A stretch of 41,566 nucleotides of DNA from Terana coerulea. Its lineage: Eukaryota; Basidiomycota; Agaricomycetes; Polyporales; Phanerochaetaceae. Both the position numbers and the translations under genes were made by a program. The stretch spans positions 1 to 41,566 of the forward strand of contig JAKOGH010000706.1 of assembly GCA_024811115.1 (NCBI GenBank), written 5' to 3'. The notes beneath the pieces were generated by a model that searched no databases, was not told the origin of the DNA, and saw only the letters and a list, made by a program, of their open reading frames with translations. The stretch's first letter is position 1. Every line of letters starts with the position of its first letter. Of the stretch, positions 1-12,500 are shown piece after piece.

Positions 1-3000
1 CCTCCAACGCCACCAGGAAGAGCTTTGTAGATCTAAAAACGTGGCTAAGTACAGTTCAAGACGCATTGATCATCGGGACCATGTCACCATGACGAGACCT
101 CAGTACTCAAATCGTATTCTGTGCATATTCCCCAATTGTGAACGGCCATATCAGGTAGCACTGTCGCAGAGTTGCGCTACATGGCAGTTACGCGTAAGGG
201 TACGCTTATCCATTACTACAGCTTACCTGCCTGCATCTGAGGCCATGACATGTACCTAGGCGCATATAGTCATGATGTCGCACCTTGCTCCCCCGCGCTC
301 TCGCTTGCATGTCCTGCAGGATCCCTTGTTGCACTAAGAACAGGATTTCAGTATCTCTGTGAGTTTATATATCATAATTTGCTCTGCAAACGCTCACAAG
401 CACATCCATAGTCCCCTATTTCTTCCTGTCTCGAGCTTCAACTGGTGTGTCATTATCTCATCTCTGTGTTCAATTCCTGGTGCCAGCCCACATCCAGTCC
501 ATACAGTGCAGTCATTGCACATACCTATGCTTTGGAACTGAACAGACTGCATGGGTATGATCCAAAACTGCCGAATCATCTGGTATTCTGCAAGCGGGAT
601 CTTGCAGTGTAGTGAACCTGCAGGGTGCTGTAAGCCGATAACCACGATTTGCAGTCTTGGGTCTCATCTCTACAGTTTGTTCTGTTCAGTGGCACTTTGT
701 CCAATGCATCGTTCGACGGAGGCATCTTACTCCCTATGGTCACGCCCATTATCCTCGATGGCCGGCTTCTGCGATGTACACGCTTGCATAGCAATCCGTA
801 AACCATCATACATCAACGAGCGAAATGCTGTCGACAACGAAGAGGATCGGTCCCGCTGCTGTATCCGACTAGGCGGTCACTTCTATATGAATCATCAATT
901 CAATAGCCCATGCATCATGAAAAAGCATGACCTGCAAGCTGGCGCAGTCATTGCTGGTAATCGAAGGTAACACACCTTCAGTCTGAAGCCAGATAGTAAT
1001 CATCTTGACGTTCTTGTGTGTAGTCTCCGTCACCACAGTACGAGGTTCCTGTGCAACCGTCGTGCCTGCTGTCTCCGCAGGGTGGCGTAAGGCGATATAG
1101 GCAAATCTATCATTGCTCACAAGGCAACGGTCGTTGCAATGGAGCTGTGGAGGGCGAGCTGCATCCCGTGTACAGTGAGCAAAATTGCGTATCGCTCGAT
1201 GATGCTGAGGCTAGCGGGCTTGCGGTTGATTTCACTTGCTTGCCAGATATTCAACGACGCGTTGACCGTGTAGCAAGGCCGCAGGTGCGGATGGAAGTGA
1301 TGTCGACTGTGGTTGATGTGTTGTCCGTTAGCTGGTCACGGCTATCGCCCAAAAGGAGGTGGCCTATGGGCAATGGAGATGTATGAGGGAGGGAAGGGGC
1401 GATGCGACTGCTGAACAGCGCGCTCCAAGGCAAACATAGCCGCTCGTCCCGCACAATGGCTGGAAGCCTTACGACAATCATGAAGGAGAAGACCCCGAAA
1501 GTACGTTTGCAGACATCTTCTCAGTGACCCTCACTGACATATTCATCGGGAACTCAAAGGTCGATGTCATTTCATTGCTCCCTTGTCTAGCTGAGGCTTA
1601 AAGAACCCTCGGGGAGGACGAGGCGCAACGGCGAGGACAGGTCTTCGGGTCAGCATCTAGACCAAACGGTGACCTTGTTCCACATCAGCTAGAGTGCGAC
1701 TGGACGACTGACTCGGATCGCAATTTCCCCATATACAGGCAGTGCAGGACCCCTGCCCTGTGCGTTTCCAGCTTGCGTGTGCAAGCTCTCGTGGGAATCC
1801 CCATCAACCTAATCGTCAGAACGTCTGCATGGAATGAAGTCCGTGGGTACTTGCGCAGACGCGAAAAAGTACCTTGTAGCTAACTTTATCTGATTTTTCA
1901 GCGCACCAATCTACGACCACCCACCAGCTCCCTGCTCTGGTCCCGGGCTCAATATGTAAACGCGCCCTATTATCCCGCGTGATGGAGAACTTTCTGCGCG
2001 GCGGCGCGTCAGCACCAACGCTCAGGCTCCCTGAGTTCCGTCCTCGCGCATAGGCTGCTGAAACATTATTTCAACCCTCGGTCCCTTTTCTACAGGAGAA
2101 CCAGATTTACACATCGCCGTCGCCGAGTATTCCCAATGCGCTGGAGCACAAGATGGCGGATCGGGTGCGAGGGCAGGCGCGTGCCAACACCTTCAACCCG
2201 TTCCGTTGACAATCCTCTCTGACGTCGACTGATAGCGTCAGCGCGTACGATCTCTGCTCGGGCATTTTACCGCCACCCGGCACGCGAGGCACTACGGCGC
2301 GCCGGCACCTCCAAGGGCTCGACAGACACTGAGGGCTCCGAGATTCGTTGAGACAAAGGCAATAGCGCTGCCTTGCTATTGCTACTTGCCCATGAATTAA
2401 TTGCGGTGCTATAGGTCCCACTTCTTGCGCTTGGTCAAACCTACCGGCATCTCCTCGCTCGAAAGTTTAAGCACATGGCCGCGGTGCGTTACACATACTC
2501 AGGAAAAGACGTTGAACCGCGAGTCATTATCTGAACCCACTTCAATTGAGAGTGTGCTGCGTATATACATTGATCTAATTCCGCTGGTCTCCAACAGGCA
2601 CATCGAACACCGAGGACCCTCAGGACCCCGCGCCCCCTCTTCGAAGAGAGGCGTAACTGCCAATGCATGTCCCATGTGACGACGCTACAGCTAGCAGAGG
2701 TCCGTCATGTACGACAGGATTTTCATTACATGCATTTTTGTAGGGTCGGCCGACAAGATCATGTTTCGTACGCGCAGTGAAATACCGCCTTTTGGCTTAC
2801 TGGTATTCTGCTTCCTCCAAGGCGGCTGCTTCTCCGACGAGTCAAGCACTGTGGCGGAAGGTATTTTGAGGAGGCTAATGGGTCGGGTTTGCCCTCCGAG
2901 AACGGACTCGTTAGGCCCTGTTCATCTCTCTGCGTCTCTGTCAAACCGCTATTGGGCGCGCAATTACTTGTCGCGTATATCGAATCCATTAGGCGGGACA

Positions 3001-3193
3001 GGGCGAGTGCGGCCACCGCCGAGCTTGCACAAATGCGCTGCAGCCTGAAGCTCTGTCGCCGGAACATAGACAGTTACTTACATGATGTCAATATTTATCT
3101 TACAGCTCAGTGATTCCGGCGCCGGGGTTATATGAGATGCACATATTGTGCTTTGAGATTGCATGCATACTACTACAACAAGCAAGTTACAAA
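1..3193. other. Left flank with no supported gene
   Basis: I find no reading frame here with convincing protein composition, splice-phase continuity or a recognisable domain. Several frames of 70-140 codons exist on both strands (for example around 551-970 plus, 869-1120 minus and 2889-3113 plus), but they overlap each other and look like chance frames. A decayed gene or mobile-element remnant cannot be excluded. Confidence 0.5.
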
Positions 3194-4068
3194 TGTGACT
3201 TCAGGCAATAGAAAAGCGCAAAGAAAATTAAGGCGTGAGTTGGTTTCCTCTGCAAGCTTACAGCTCCGAGTACTTATCCCGAGGACCACGTAAAGGTCCA
3301 CGCCAGGACGAGCATCAGAACGATGCCTGCCCTCCCTCGGGACGTACCTTTAAGTTATACCACAACCCGGTGAGAGTCGAAAGACGGCGTAAGCGCAATG
3401 CACAGCGAGGTAGCTCGCCCCATGAAGGTGCAGGGGTCAAGTCGCTGCTCGCCCGGGAAACGTATGGCCATAGACCGCCATACTCGACTGAGGCCAGTCA
3501 CCAGCCCAAGTATGGTTCCGCACGCCCGGACGACGAGGGGTTGTCACGACCTGCACCTGTGCCATGGAGCTACACATACCTGCCACACATCGCAGCCGCC
3601 GGAAGGAGGGGGGAAGGAGCCGAATTGTCGAAGGAGCCTCGGGTGCACGGACTGGTGGGAGGACGCGGGCAAAGGAGGTCCATGGACACGCTCGCCGCCG
3701 TCAAGCCGACCGCCTACGGTGGGTACACAAGGTCACGGAGGTTTGTAGGCACCGAGGCCCCTGGCGCATCCGTGCCACCACTGGCACTTGTGTTGTGCTG
3801 GTGGACCCATGAACGTAGACGACGGGAGAGGTGACGAGGTGCTACCCGCAGAGACGCAATGCCGGAAAGTCCACCCGCCGCACACCTGGAGAGGCTTGGG
3901 GAAGGGAAGGGGAAGAAAAGAAGGAGAGAGGGAAGGCTGGTGAGGAGAAAGAGCAAGGTCGGCTGGGTATTTATATGTTTTTGCGGCTGGCAGTCCGTTT
4001 ACTGACAATCAACGGGGTCACGCCGACGACCAAACCATCTCAAACACCTGCCTAATTCGGCTGTCGCA
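3194..4068 (-). mobile_element. 875-bp LTR, copy 1 (LTR retrotransposon, probably Ty3/gypsy-like)
   Basis: On the minus strand this unit begins TGCGAC and ends GTCACA, an imperfect terminal inverted repeat of the 5'-TG...CA-3' LTR type. It is matched end to end by 22038-22912 in opposite orientation. I count nine substitutions and no gaps over 875 positions, seven of them transitions. A TATAAATA box lies at 3968-3975 (minus), about 95 bp into the LTR, followed by a CT-rich tract, as in fungal promoters. The sequence just upstream of the LTR on the minus strand is purine-rich (GGGGGCGGATCAG), as expected for a polypurine tract, so this looks like a 3' LTR with a remnant of interior. No identical target duplication and no primer-binding site was seen. 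The Ty3/gypsy label is an inference, because no reverse transcriptase or integrase is present in the window. Confidence 0.8.
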
Positions 4069-4200
4069 CTGATCCGCCCCCGCGCGCAGCCCGCCGCTCG
4101 GGCTGGCGCTCGCAGGCTCAGCTTCAGCCTTCCTCACGTCGGAGCGCCGAGCTCAGCCAGTGGCTGTCACTTCTCTTCTTGCAGTTGCCGGGCTCCGAGC
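4069..4200 (-). mobile_element. Interior stub of the LTR element with polypurine-like tract (copy 1)
   Basis: Read on the minus strand, this stretch leads into the LTR through a G-rich polypurine-like tract ending GGATCAG. It can be aligned with 21920-22037 next to the second LTR through shared blocks (CACTGGCTGAGCTC, CTGCGAGCGC, CCCGAGCGG). The two stubs differ by many substitutions and by gaps, far more than the LTRs do. The outer limit near 4200 is approximate. Confidence 0.55.
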
Positions 4201-6336
4201 CTGCATATTCCTTGCATATACTTTATACGCATTCAGCGCATGTTTTCACTTCTCAGCGTCGCTTTACGCATGTAAGCTCCGCGAATGGGCACTCTACATA
4301 CAGACGAAGCTTACAACAGGTATTCTCTAGGTGAAAGGTATCGATGTGCCTTGCCATTGCAGCCTTGCACATCACCACGCGTTGGACCGCCATATCACGC
4401 CTGTGAATGTCTGAGTCGCTAGTGTTCGCACGTCGACTGAGCTCCACACAGCCTTGAAGCTTCAAACCCGAGCCAGAATATATCAGACTTTGAGCTCGAT
4501 GGGGTGCCGATCAACTGTGAGTACACCGTCACATTCGTCGCCGGTCCCGTTCGCAAATATAACTTCGGCAGGGGCGCATGAGCACCCACCAGCAGTCATG
4601 CGACTCCTCCCAGTTATTCAATGCTCTCAAGCCTCACAAATAAAGCGCACCGAGCCCAAAGGCTTGCCATATGGGCGGTTTACATACCGAGGACGAGAAT
4701 GTTGGAAGCGCGAATTGCGGGGATTTGTGGGAAGGCGAAGATAAACATTACGGTGAAGCGGACGAGCATGGACGCCATCATCAAACAGTGCGTAGCCCTC
4801 TTGCTCATTCTGATAGCTACTTACAATTTTTCTCCTCAGACTAGTTCGTGATGCCGCTCGGCAGTCCAGCCTGCTTTGAACAATTGGACCGACAGGAGGC
4901 TGTAAAGGATGTCTTGTGAGTCATTCTGGTCCTACAGACATGCGCATGAATTTGACCCGCACGAAGCAACGGGAGGCCTCTTTATCAGAAATTCTCCAAT
5001 CTGTCTCACTCAAGCACACGACTCCACCCACGCTACATCCGCGACGGGGCTATATGAGCAACATCGTACCGAATCCAGATGTTACTCATCTAAGTGCATG
5101 TACAGAAATCTTGTGGCAGGTGGCTGGAACACCACCAGCCGGGGGTATAGGGCATGTCAACGAAAGCATGTTAGGTACGCAACCTGTCAGTAAATAGCTG
5201 GAATAGTGACAGCTAAGAGTGTGGAGCATGACAAGCAGAGGATGTTCGGTACGCTGACCACACTTTCTATGAAACCACACACAAACTCCGTGTACGTACA
5301 TCAGATTCAGTTATGGTGAAGTGAGCGAAATTCAGTGCTATCGTTGCGCGGTGTGCAATTTTCTTTCACCTCTTGATAGTGGCTTACATCATTATTTCCA
5401 GACAAATCCATGCTGTCGTTCAGCAGTTTGTGAATTTGGACATAGCTCACTCAAGCGCGATGGAAAGGACCCTCCTCGACCTTCGGATACGTTTACTCGC
5501 GTCCACACGTCCAGCCGCAGAATCTCCTTGAACAGTTGGAAAGCAGTCTGATATCTTCCGGTACGCTCACTCTTCCCGTCTTGTCAGTAGCTTATATTGA
5601 ATGTCTCTTGGTTTCGTCTATCTACGTGCGATCAAGTCAAGTCTACCGTACCTGGAACCTCCCAGTGACTGTCTCGACGAAATCCTTGACTCTCAAGAAA
5701 GCGAGAAGCTCATGCCCTCTGTTCGTGAATTGAAAGATGGCTAGACGACTTATCTCACTCTTCCACCGAAGCTGATCTAATAACAGTTATGGACAAGACT
5801 GATATCGGTGGGTCATGCACCGACTCTGTCGCGCTGCGATACTGCGGTCTGAGCTCGGGAACCTCGTATGCTGATGGTATGTGCTTGGGTAGGCCAGAGA
5901 AAGTACCTCCGTCGCTGTAGGCCCTGTCAGAATTCGGTGGAATGCGAGCAGTAGTCGGAGGAACGACCAGCTCTAAGTCGTGGTAAGGCGCTCCATGGCC
6001 ACTTGCGCTCGGATCGTACCTCGTCCACGTCAGTACTCGGGTATCGGGAATGGATGTTCTGCATTTTCCATTTTTCCGCCTTACAGCTATATACACATGG
6101 GCCAACAAGGATCCACAAATAGCACACATCCTCTTTGGCTATTCTGTTGCATCCATTGACAAGAGTTTGCCTACATGGACTCAATCGTTTGTTGTAGCAA
6201 AAGTCATGACTCTGAATTGTCAGGTATTACAGATGAGTGCAACAAATGTGGTAACACAGCGAGGGCACAAACAGCATCAATCAAGGATAGCAAGAGTTCC
6301 AGAGTATGAGACCACGAATACTTGTATGGTCAGCGG
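4201..6336. other. Intergenic region, no firm gene apart from one weak ORF
   Basis: No domain or splice-consistent gene was found. The only frame with somewhat protein-like composition is minus 5755-6129, listed separately. Small frames between 4454 and 5733 on the plus strand do not connect into a model. Confidence 0.4.
5755..6129 (-). CDS. Hypothetical protein fragment, possible 3' exon of an unrecognised gene
   Basis: This frame encodes 124 residues from a permissive start. After about residue 20 the composition is plausible for a disordered C-terminal tail: rich in P, S, T, D and R, with stretches such as PPTTARIPPNSDRAYSDGG. A possible acceptor (TATAG) lies near the start of the protein-like part, so it could be a last exon. 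I could not find a convincing upstream exon, domain or transmembrane segment. It lies 3' of the TAF12 gene on the same strand. A chance frame remains possible. Confidence 0.25.
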   Translation of the reverse strand: MCAICGSLLAHVYIAVRRKNGKCRTSIPDTRVLTWTRYDPSASGHGAPYHDLELVVPPTTARIPPNSDRAYSDGGTFSGLPKHIPSAYEVPELRPQYRSATESVHDPPISVLSITVIRSASVEE

Positions 6337-7539
6337 TCAAAGAAGTTTGGCCTCGCGTTTCGCCTGCTGCACCTGCGCAAGTCGTTGCTGCCTCTGTGTG
6401 ACCTGATTGCTCTGCGTACCCTTCTTCGACGCACCTCCCGCAGGCACAGCAGGCGCAATTGCGGTTTGTGATAGCGATATTCTGGTGTCATCCGATGCGA
6501 AGCCAGGTATTCGGATGTTGTGGTTGCGTTCTGTGGGAGTGTCCAGGTTAGCCCACACCAGAGGGGAAAACGCGGCGAGAGCAAGTGTACGCACCTAGGT
6601 GTAGCTGCAGGTCCCTGACTTCGAGCGTGTCTCCTCCCCGGTGCTTCGCTAGCCGACAACCGAAATTGGTGACAGAGTCTATGAATTCATCTGCGACATC
6701 GAGAAGTAGCTGCAGGAGTAGGTATCGTCAAGACTTGACGCATACATGTAACAGCGGGAGTGGCTTACATCTTCAACCTCAGGTTCAATCTTCACATTCG
6801 GGTCTATACTCGCCACGAGTTCTTGTATTGTCCGCCGCATGCTCTGATCACCAGGCGTATTCTTCCTTCGCGATCGTGTGTCCTCGAACGTATACGAACT
6901 AGAGTCTTCTGAACTTCGCGCGATCTGAGCTGGGGTTCCTAGGAGCCTCAAGTCGCTTCAAAGAACGAACAGATAAAGATACTATGCCGAACGTACCAGA
7001 TGTCCTCCCAGCTGCCAGCCCAGCGGTCAAAGTCGGTCTTGCCTGTTGCGCTGTTTGCCACTGCTGAGGACCCGTCCCTGTGACAGCCGGTGGTGTCGCG
7101 CTAATAGGATAACTGGGTTCATGCGCGGAGCTCTGGCTGAGGAAAGGGGCTGTTCGCCTGGAGGGTATTAGAGGGGGTAGGCATCTCGAGAGGTGTGGGT
7201 GCATGGGCCACGGGAGGGACTGGTACCTGGGGCGGCGCCGAGCCTCTGTGTTTGTCGGCGTACTCTTTAAGCTAGAAGACGACAGCAACGCCTGCTTAGT
7301 TCGCCGCCACTCGCATCGAAGGCAGGCCACGACGCTACCTGCATGATCTGCTGCTGATTTAGCTTGCCTTGTTTCGCCAGTTCGCCAAGCTGGGGCATGT
7401 TCTGCAGCAGCAGTGCCGCGATTTTGTCGCCAGAGAGTGGTTCTCCTGTTTGTGTTTTGAACGCAGAGCCGAGAGCGGTGATGATGCTGGCTGTACCATT
7501 ATGGTTGGGGTTCGATGCTGCCGACGACGACGAGGCCAT
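6337..7539 (-). CDS. TAF12: Transcription initiation factor TFIID subunit 12 (TAF12)
   Basis: TAF12 is a histone-fold subunit shared by the general transcription factor TFIID and the SAGA coactivator. It pairs with TAF4 in TFIID and with an ADA1-type partner in SAGA, in the nucleus. Exons on the minus strand are 7539-7339, 7271-7227 (or longer), 7132-6997, 6938-6769, 6709-6595 and 6530-6337. The introns are 58-67 bp apart from the second. The histone fold is unmistakable: [24 protein letters not shown] continues across the splice at 6769/6709 into [13 protein letters not shown], then [22 protein letters not shown] and [10 protein letters not shown], the classic TAF12 end of the fold. A short C-terminal tail ends [10 protein letters not shown]. 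The N-terminal exon carries an [17 protein letters not shown] helix. The start at 7539 has a strong ACCATGG context. The linker between exons 2 and 3 has a frame problem (see findings). The phase-consistent model gives 286 residues. Confidence 0.93.
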
Positions 7540-7897
7540 GGTGAGAGGTGCAGAGGGGATGCGGATCAATGAAGCAAGTCTGAGCGCAACTCCGAGTCGC
7601 CTGCGTGGTTTGGGCGTCCATCAGGCCGACTCATTGCCAATTTAGGACATACCGCCGCTGGGGCTCGTTGACTTGCTCTACATCGGCTCTGCACGCTCCA
7701 GTCACTGAATCGTGTGTAGGGAAAGCGTTCATTAAAAGTAGTATACGAAGAGATTGTGTACAGTTTGAAAGAAATTTCGAGATAGTAGACTATTTGGGAG
7801 AACGAGTGATAGAGAACAGTAGGTAAACGGGGCTCAGACACAGACAGCACAAAGGAAATGGGCCTACCGGCCAAAGGATCAGGTACTAGCACATTTT

Positions 7898-9546
7898 CTA
7901 CTCATTATAAGTACTTGACGCGTGCGACCCACCATTTTCAGCAGAGCTTGACTGGTGTTCCCGCAAAACCGCCGGACTTAAGCGAGGGATATAGGCGGTG
8001 CGGGCCCAGTAGTGGCTCTGAGCCACAGCGTCACTGTGCCCATGTTCAGAAGGTCCTTCATGTTGTGAAGGAGGCGCGAATGCTATTGGGTAAGGGAATC
8101 CCTGTGAGGGCAGAGGTGGCGGTGGCGGAGGGGTATGACAGCCTGAGTGTTGCGCAAATTGCAAGCCTGCAGCTGGATGGACAGCGCCGTGCCCGCGAAC
8201 AGAGCGTGAGGAATGCCGGCGCATGTACTCGTGTTGATAGGGAGAGGCGCGATAGCTGTCAAGCCGCATGCTGGATGATGAAGCCACGGGCGTAGCTGTG
8301 GGAGGTGAGGGCGATGCCTGCCACGGGCGCGGCGCGGCCATAAGAGCGCTCGCCCGGGCCTGCGGGTGGAGGGCGGGGAAAGCATCTATGGGTGCATCGA
8401 GGGAGGGATAAAACTGCTGAAGGCGCATTGCGACCTGATGGGAGCCTTCCGCAATAGGATCCTGTACAGCAGTTGGCGGGAGAGGGTACTGACGACCTGG
8501 GACGGACGTCCAGCTGGGAACAGGACTTGGGGTGGTCGCAATGGATGGCCGCGGTGAGTCGTGCGGCGACGAAGCAAACAGGAAAGCTAGAAAAAGACGA
8601 AGGCGTCGACGCGCCTTCCTCGAGCTGATCCTCACCCTCAAAATCGCTCACGTCTTCTTCTTCGTCCGGATTCTCTTCTTGAGCCTGGTCATCGTCCTCC
8701 TCGTCCTCCTCATCCTCCTCATCCTGAAGAGCAGAGGAGTCCCATAACAGGTTGCCGTCCTGGTCGCAATCAACGTATATAACGTCGCCGCTCGCCCTCT
8801 CCTTTTGTGTAAGGGTCTTGTACGGGGATTCGTGCTTGCTATGCCGGTGCTTCGTCAGCACTGAGGGGTCTGGCTTGCGGTATCCGCACGCGTATATGGT
8901 CTCGTCCTCGCTACAAACAAACAGTATCACCCCACAGGGAGAGCCAGCGGTACAGAGACTGCGGATGTTTCGTTAAATCAACGGATTGCTCTGATGGGAC
9001 TACGAATGGGTCTTACTGCGCTCTAACTTGGTGAGACCTGAGATTTCCTGCTTGCGTCGCGCCAGGGAAGCTGCAGGGCCCGTAGCCCCTACATTGGTAA
9101 GGACGCCTGTGAGAACCCCTACTGCATCAGCAGCTGGGATAAGCTGAAATATACCGTACTTACTCCTCGGGTCGGACGTGTGAGAGTATGTGCCTTTCCA
9201 CTTCTTTCCAGGTATTCTTGTACTTGCGTCGACACAGGTCACACCGCCACTGTCATAGAGGTCAGTGTCGGCCCGCTCTGTCGAGTGACCTCAGGGCTTA
9301 CAGGCGTGGATTTTTTCACCCCTCGATATGCGCTATCGAAGAAGCGATCCCATTGTTCAATCAACAGCCTTTTGGCTACTTCGCTGGCGATGACTCCTGG
9401 CAAGACGTAATCGGTGGGGCGTATCTTGATACCCTCCGCGTCGTATTCCGGTCTGTCAGGCGCGACGTGAGATGCATTATCTCGCGTGGTTACTGTGTGG
9501 CTTGAACTTACGGCCTCTCGGGGTGGGACTGCTTTCTTCCAGGCAT
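7898..9546 (-). CDS. C2H2-type zinc finger protein, putative DNA-binding regulator
   Basis: Six exons on the minus strand (9546-9512, 9452-9302, 9249-9164, 9106-9017, 8910-8636, 8586-7898) join in phase into 441 codons plus TAG. Finger 1 is at residues 65-86, C-x2-C-x13-H-x3-H (WRCDLCRRKYKNTW to ILSH). Finger 2 is at residues 96-121, C-x5-C-x13-H-x4-H, its last His codon split by the 9016/8911 intron. A third finger-like unit at 129-147 keeps one Cys and two His but has Arg where the second Cys belongs. A strongly acidic run (DEEDEEDEEDDD) follows at roughly residues 175-205. A long Pro/Ser/Ala/His-rich tail, probably disordered, completes the protein. The N-terminal 60 residues (KIRPTDYVLPGV, RLLIEQWDRFFDSAY) look structured but are not recognised. 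The 49-bp intron 8635-8587 is short but restores frame exactly. A nuclear transcription factor is the natural inference. The target is unknown. Confidence 0.82.
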
Positions 9547-12500
9547 GCTGAGAGAGGCAGTGATGGATACGCGTCGGGAGGATGAACTGGGGTTGCGGAT
9601 ACGCCAGAGAGACAAACTAGGAAAACAGCAGAAGTCCGTGTCGGGAGGGAGCCTGAGTACTAGACAATGAGAACTTAGCGGATTGAAGAGGCGGGGAATA
9701 GATCGAGGGCACTCAGAGTAGTAGCTCGGGTTATATAGAAGTACATACTTCACCCCTCGTATCGTTTATGAGGGACACCCTTGATGGTCCAGAGGCAGTG
9801 GCATCCCGGCCACATATGAGAACTAAGATTTCTGATTGGCCAACCAGAGAAAAGAACAGAAGACTTGATTCTAGCCGTACACGTTCAGCGGGTACATTGA
9901 TGGAACTATGATGACAAGACATACGGTCTTTGTCCGATTTTGGGACGTCGGCGGGAAAACAATATACGGGGCACGCTGACACGAGGACTTATGCAAAGGA
10001 CGCAAGCCGTTGCTTGTAACAGACTACTTTGTTCGCATCTTGTGAAGAGTTGAAGTGCCAGGCAGAGGTACATGCTTCGTTTGTCGCAAAGGCCTAATAA
10101 TGCAAGCATTGAGTAACGCCTTTGTGTCAGGATAAAGGATGCGGTACGGCATACAGATCCTTGGAGTCAGCTGCACATCTAGGCGGAAGCCGACGACTGT
10201 ATCCCGTTAACCAGCTTGCATAGTTCAACTCCCACGGCGCTCGCGCGGCGCCGACAGACGATCCCTCAGGTTAAAACTCAAGATTGGCCTTCAAGACAAG
10301 AGCCCAGAAGCGGTGCCAAAATAAGGGTCTAATGAACTCAAATATCAGACTTTTCAGGCAGCTATAAGTGGAAAGGAACCCCTACCTGCCATGTATACGT
10401 CACTTACTACGGAGTTTCCGCGCTGATTCGACTTAATGACTGACAAGGACCTCGCGCACGGTCGCAGCGGAGATTAGAATAAGTTGGTATTGTTAATACC
10501 CACCGTTTCCGTTCCCGAATCCGTCTCGACGCGAGAAAAAGCAACTGGCCCAGGGCTTCATATGAACGGAGTCTCATTGTCCCGAGACGAACAATGCAGC
10601 AACGGTGTACTGCCTTGAATGTCCATGCCACGATCTACAGGCTATCCGAGACGGTCTCCGCGGGCTTTTTGAATGCAAGGATGACGGCGCAATTCAGAGT
10701 GATACTTGAAGAAACGGCGTTTGCTTGTCGGAGTGGATGCGGTTTGAGCCGTGGATTCGTGGGTTGGGAGCCTTCAGCCTTCTGCTGACCCTGGCTGACC
10801 CTGACTTCGTACATGCGTACCGGCTTCCCTTAAAATTCACCGCCCGTCTTCTGTGATTCATGGTTCACCAAGAGGCGAGATATTCCGAAAGGAATGCCGT
10901 ATATCCGTCGATTTAAATATGAGGAATTTAATCATTATAGGGAATATAGAAGAATTCGAATCAACTTACCTTTATTTCGATTTCTACTTCTTAACACGAG
11001 GTACGGTGTCCACATGCCGGTAATTGTCGGTGGCGGTGAGGAATCCAGAACAAGGATCAACAAATCGAGAATGCTGATGGGGAATATCCTACTGCGTCTG
11101 AGTGTGAGGGTGCGATGGCTTACCGCGCGCTACCTGGGAGAGCACTTGTTTGTCGGACGAGCAGTGTCTCCTGAGACAGAGCGACGGGGAAGCTATAGCA
11201 TTGCATCTGAATGAGTCGTATATTGAAGCTTCATGGGGGGACTTTGGAGGAAAATCGTGAGCATCCGGGATGTGCGGTAATGGAACACGTATTAGCGCCC
11301 GTCCCAAGTCAACATCTCGGGGCAGCCTTCAGTGGCTCTTACGCAGTATCGTCGATGCACGTACGGAAGACGAGATGGCCGCCAGCAACCAACCAGCGGA
11401 CTGTTTTTGCAGGCAACTAGGTAGGCACCTGGTTACCGAGTGGCCTGCGTTCGTACTCGTCAGCTGCCCCCACTGAGCCACCCTAGGTCACTTTCCTGTC
11501 GGCCACACCCTCTTGATCCAGGGCGAGTCAACCATGGTCGCGCCGGTATGGGTTGAAGCGACCTCCGGCCCCAATCGTCTATTGGCCACGAGTGATCCAG
11601 TTTCCTAGCTGCGCGGAGGGTTGATGAACTACTCGGTAAGTACTTGCCCTCAGGAGCGGTAAACGCGACTCACCTATAGGAAGTCCCTTGTATGTGACGT
11701 ATCGAATGCTCGATCTGGCCGAATATCATGTGGCACACCACAGCTTGCCGAACCTTGCACCAGCGGCCGTTCATGTCAGTTTGCACCGGTTCATGTCATC
11801 TACCGTATCGATTGGAGATTAGCCAGAAGAACTGGCAAGACGACTCTGATAAAACATCTTCAACGCGCGAATCTTAATTGCATTAAGATTCGCGTATTGA
11901 AGGTGCTGAGTCGTCTTGCCGGTTGCTGACCCTGCTGACACCCCTGAACTCACCTGCCCTTTGCCTACGTCCTGCAATTGTTGAGATGGAACGGCTTCAT
12001 CGCGATAACTTATAAGCACCGGTGCGTGACATAACCGTACCATTTTCGACAGAAACAGCTCCTGGCTACTGTTCACCGATCGAAGTCTCGCATTGGCATT
12101 CGCGCGCCAGTTCTCTCTACGCAGTGCTCCTTGTTAACGGTTGGGCAGCAGTCGGCTATGGTAGCCAGGAGATCGGGGTGACCGAGAGATTGCATACACG
12201 TGTACGTCAATCGGCTTTCCGGAGAAGCATGCGAAATACATCATCTTCAATGGAACTCTGGGCATGTTAGAAGGCTAAAATCTTATCTCGTACAGCCATG
12301 GACTGACTCAAGGCCCGAACCGCAAACGGCTCAACCGTAGGACGGGGTTGTTGCACTGCTCTTGGAGGCAATCTAGATGGAAGAAGCGGTTGTAAGCTGA
12401 AGACGACTTCGTTTCAAGAAAGCAGACGCTACCACCGCCCATCGCTATCATCTAGCTGTACGACATCCTCGAGCATCGTCGCGCCTAGCATGCCTAGACA

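Noticed and set aside
869..1481. Minus-strand membrane protein remnant (DUF6534-like)
   Set aside because: A short stretch hinted at a fungal seven-helix family, but there is no run of helices and no splice-consistent exons.
3235..3834. 199-codon open frame in the LTR (and its mirror at 22272-22871) as a conserved gene
   Set aside because: It lies inside an LTR, is Arg/Pro/Gly-rich without a domain, and the seven differences between copies within the frame are four replacement and three silent, so there is no sign of selection.
8259..8930. 223-codon minus-strand frame as a separate gene
   Set aside because: Its first two thirds are exon 5 of the zinc-finger gene read on through the 49-bp intron. 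The remainder is the wrong frame of exon 6.
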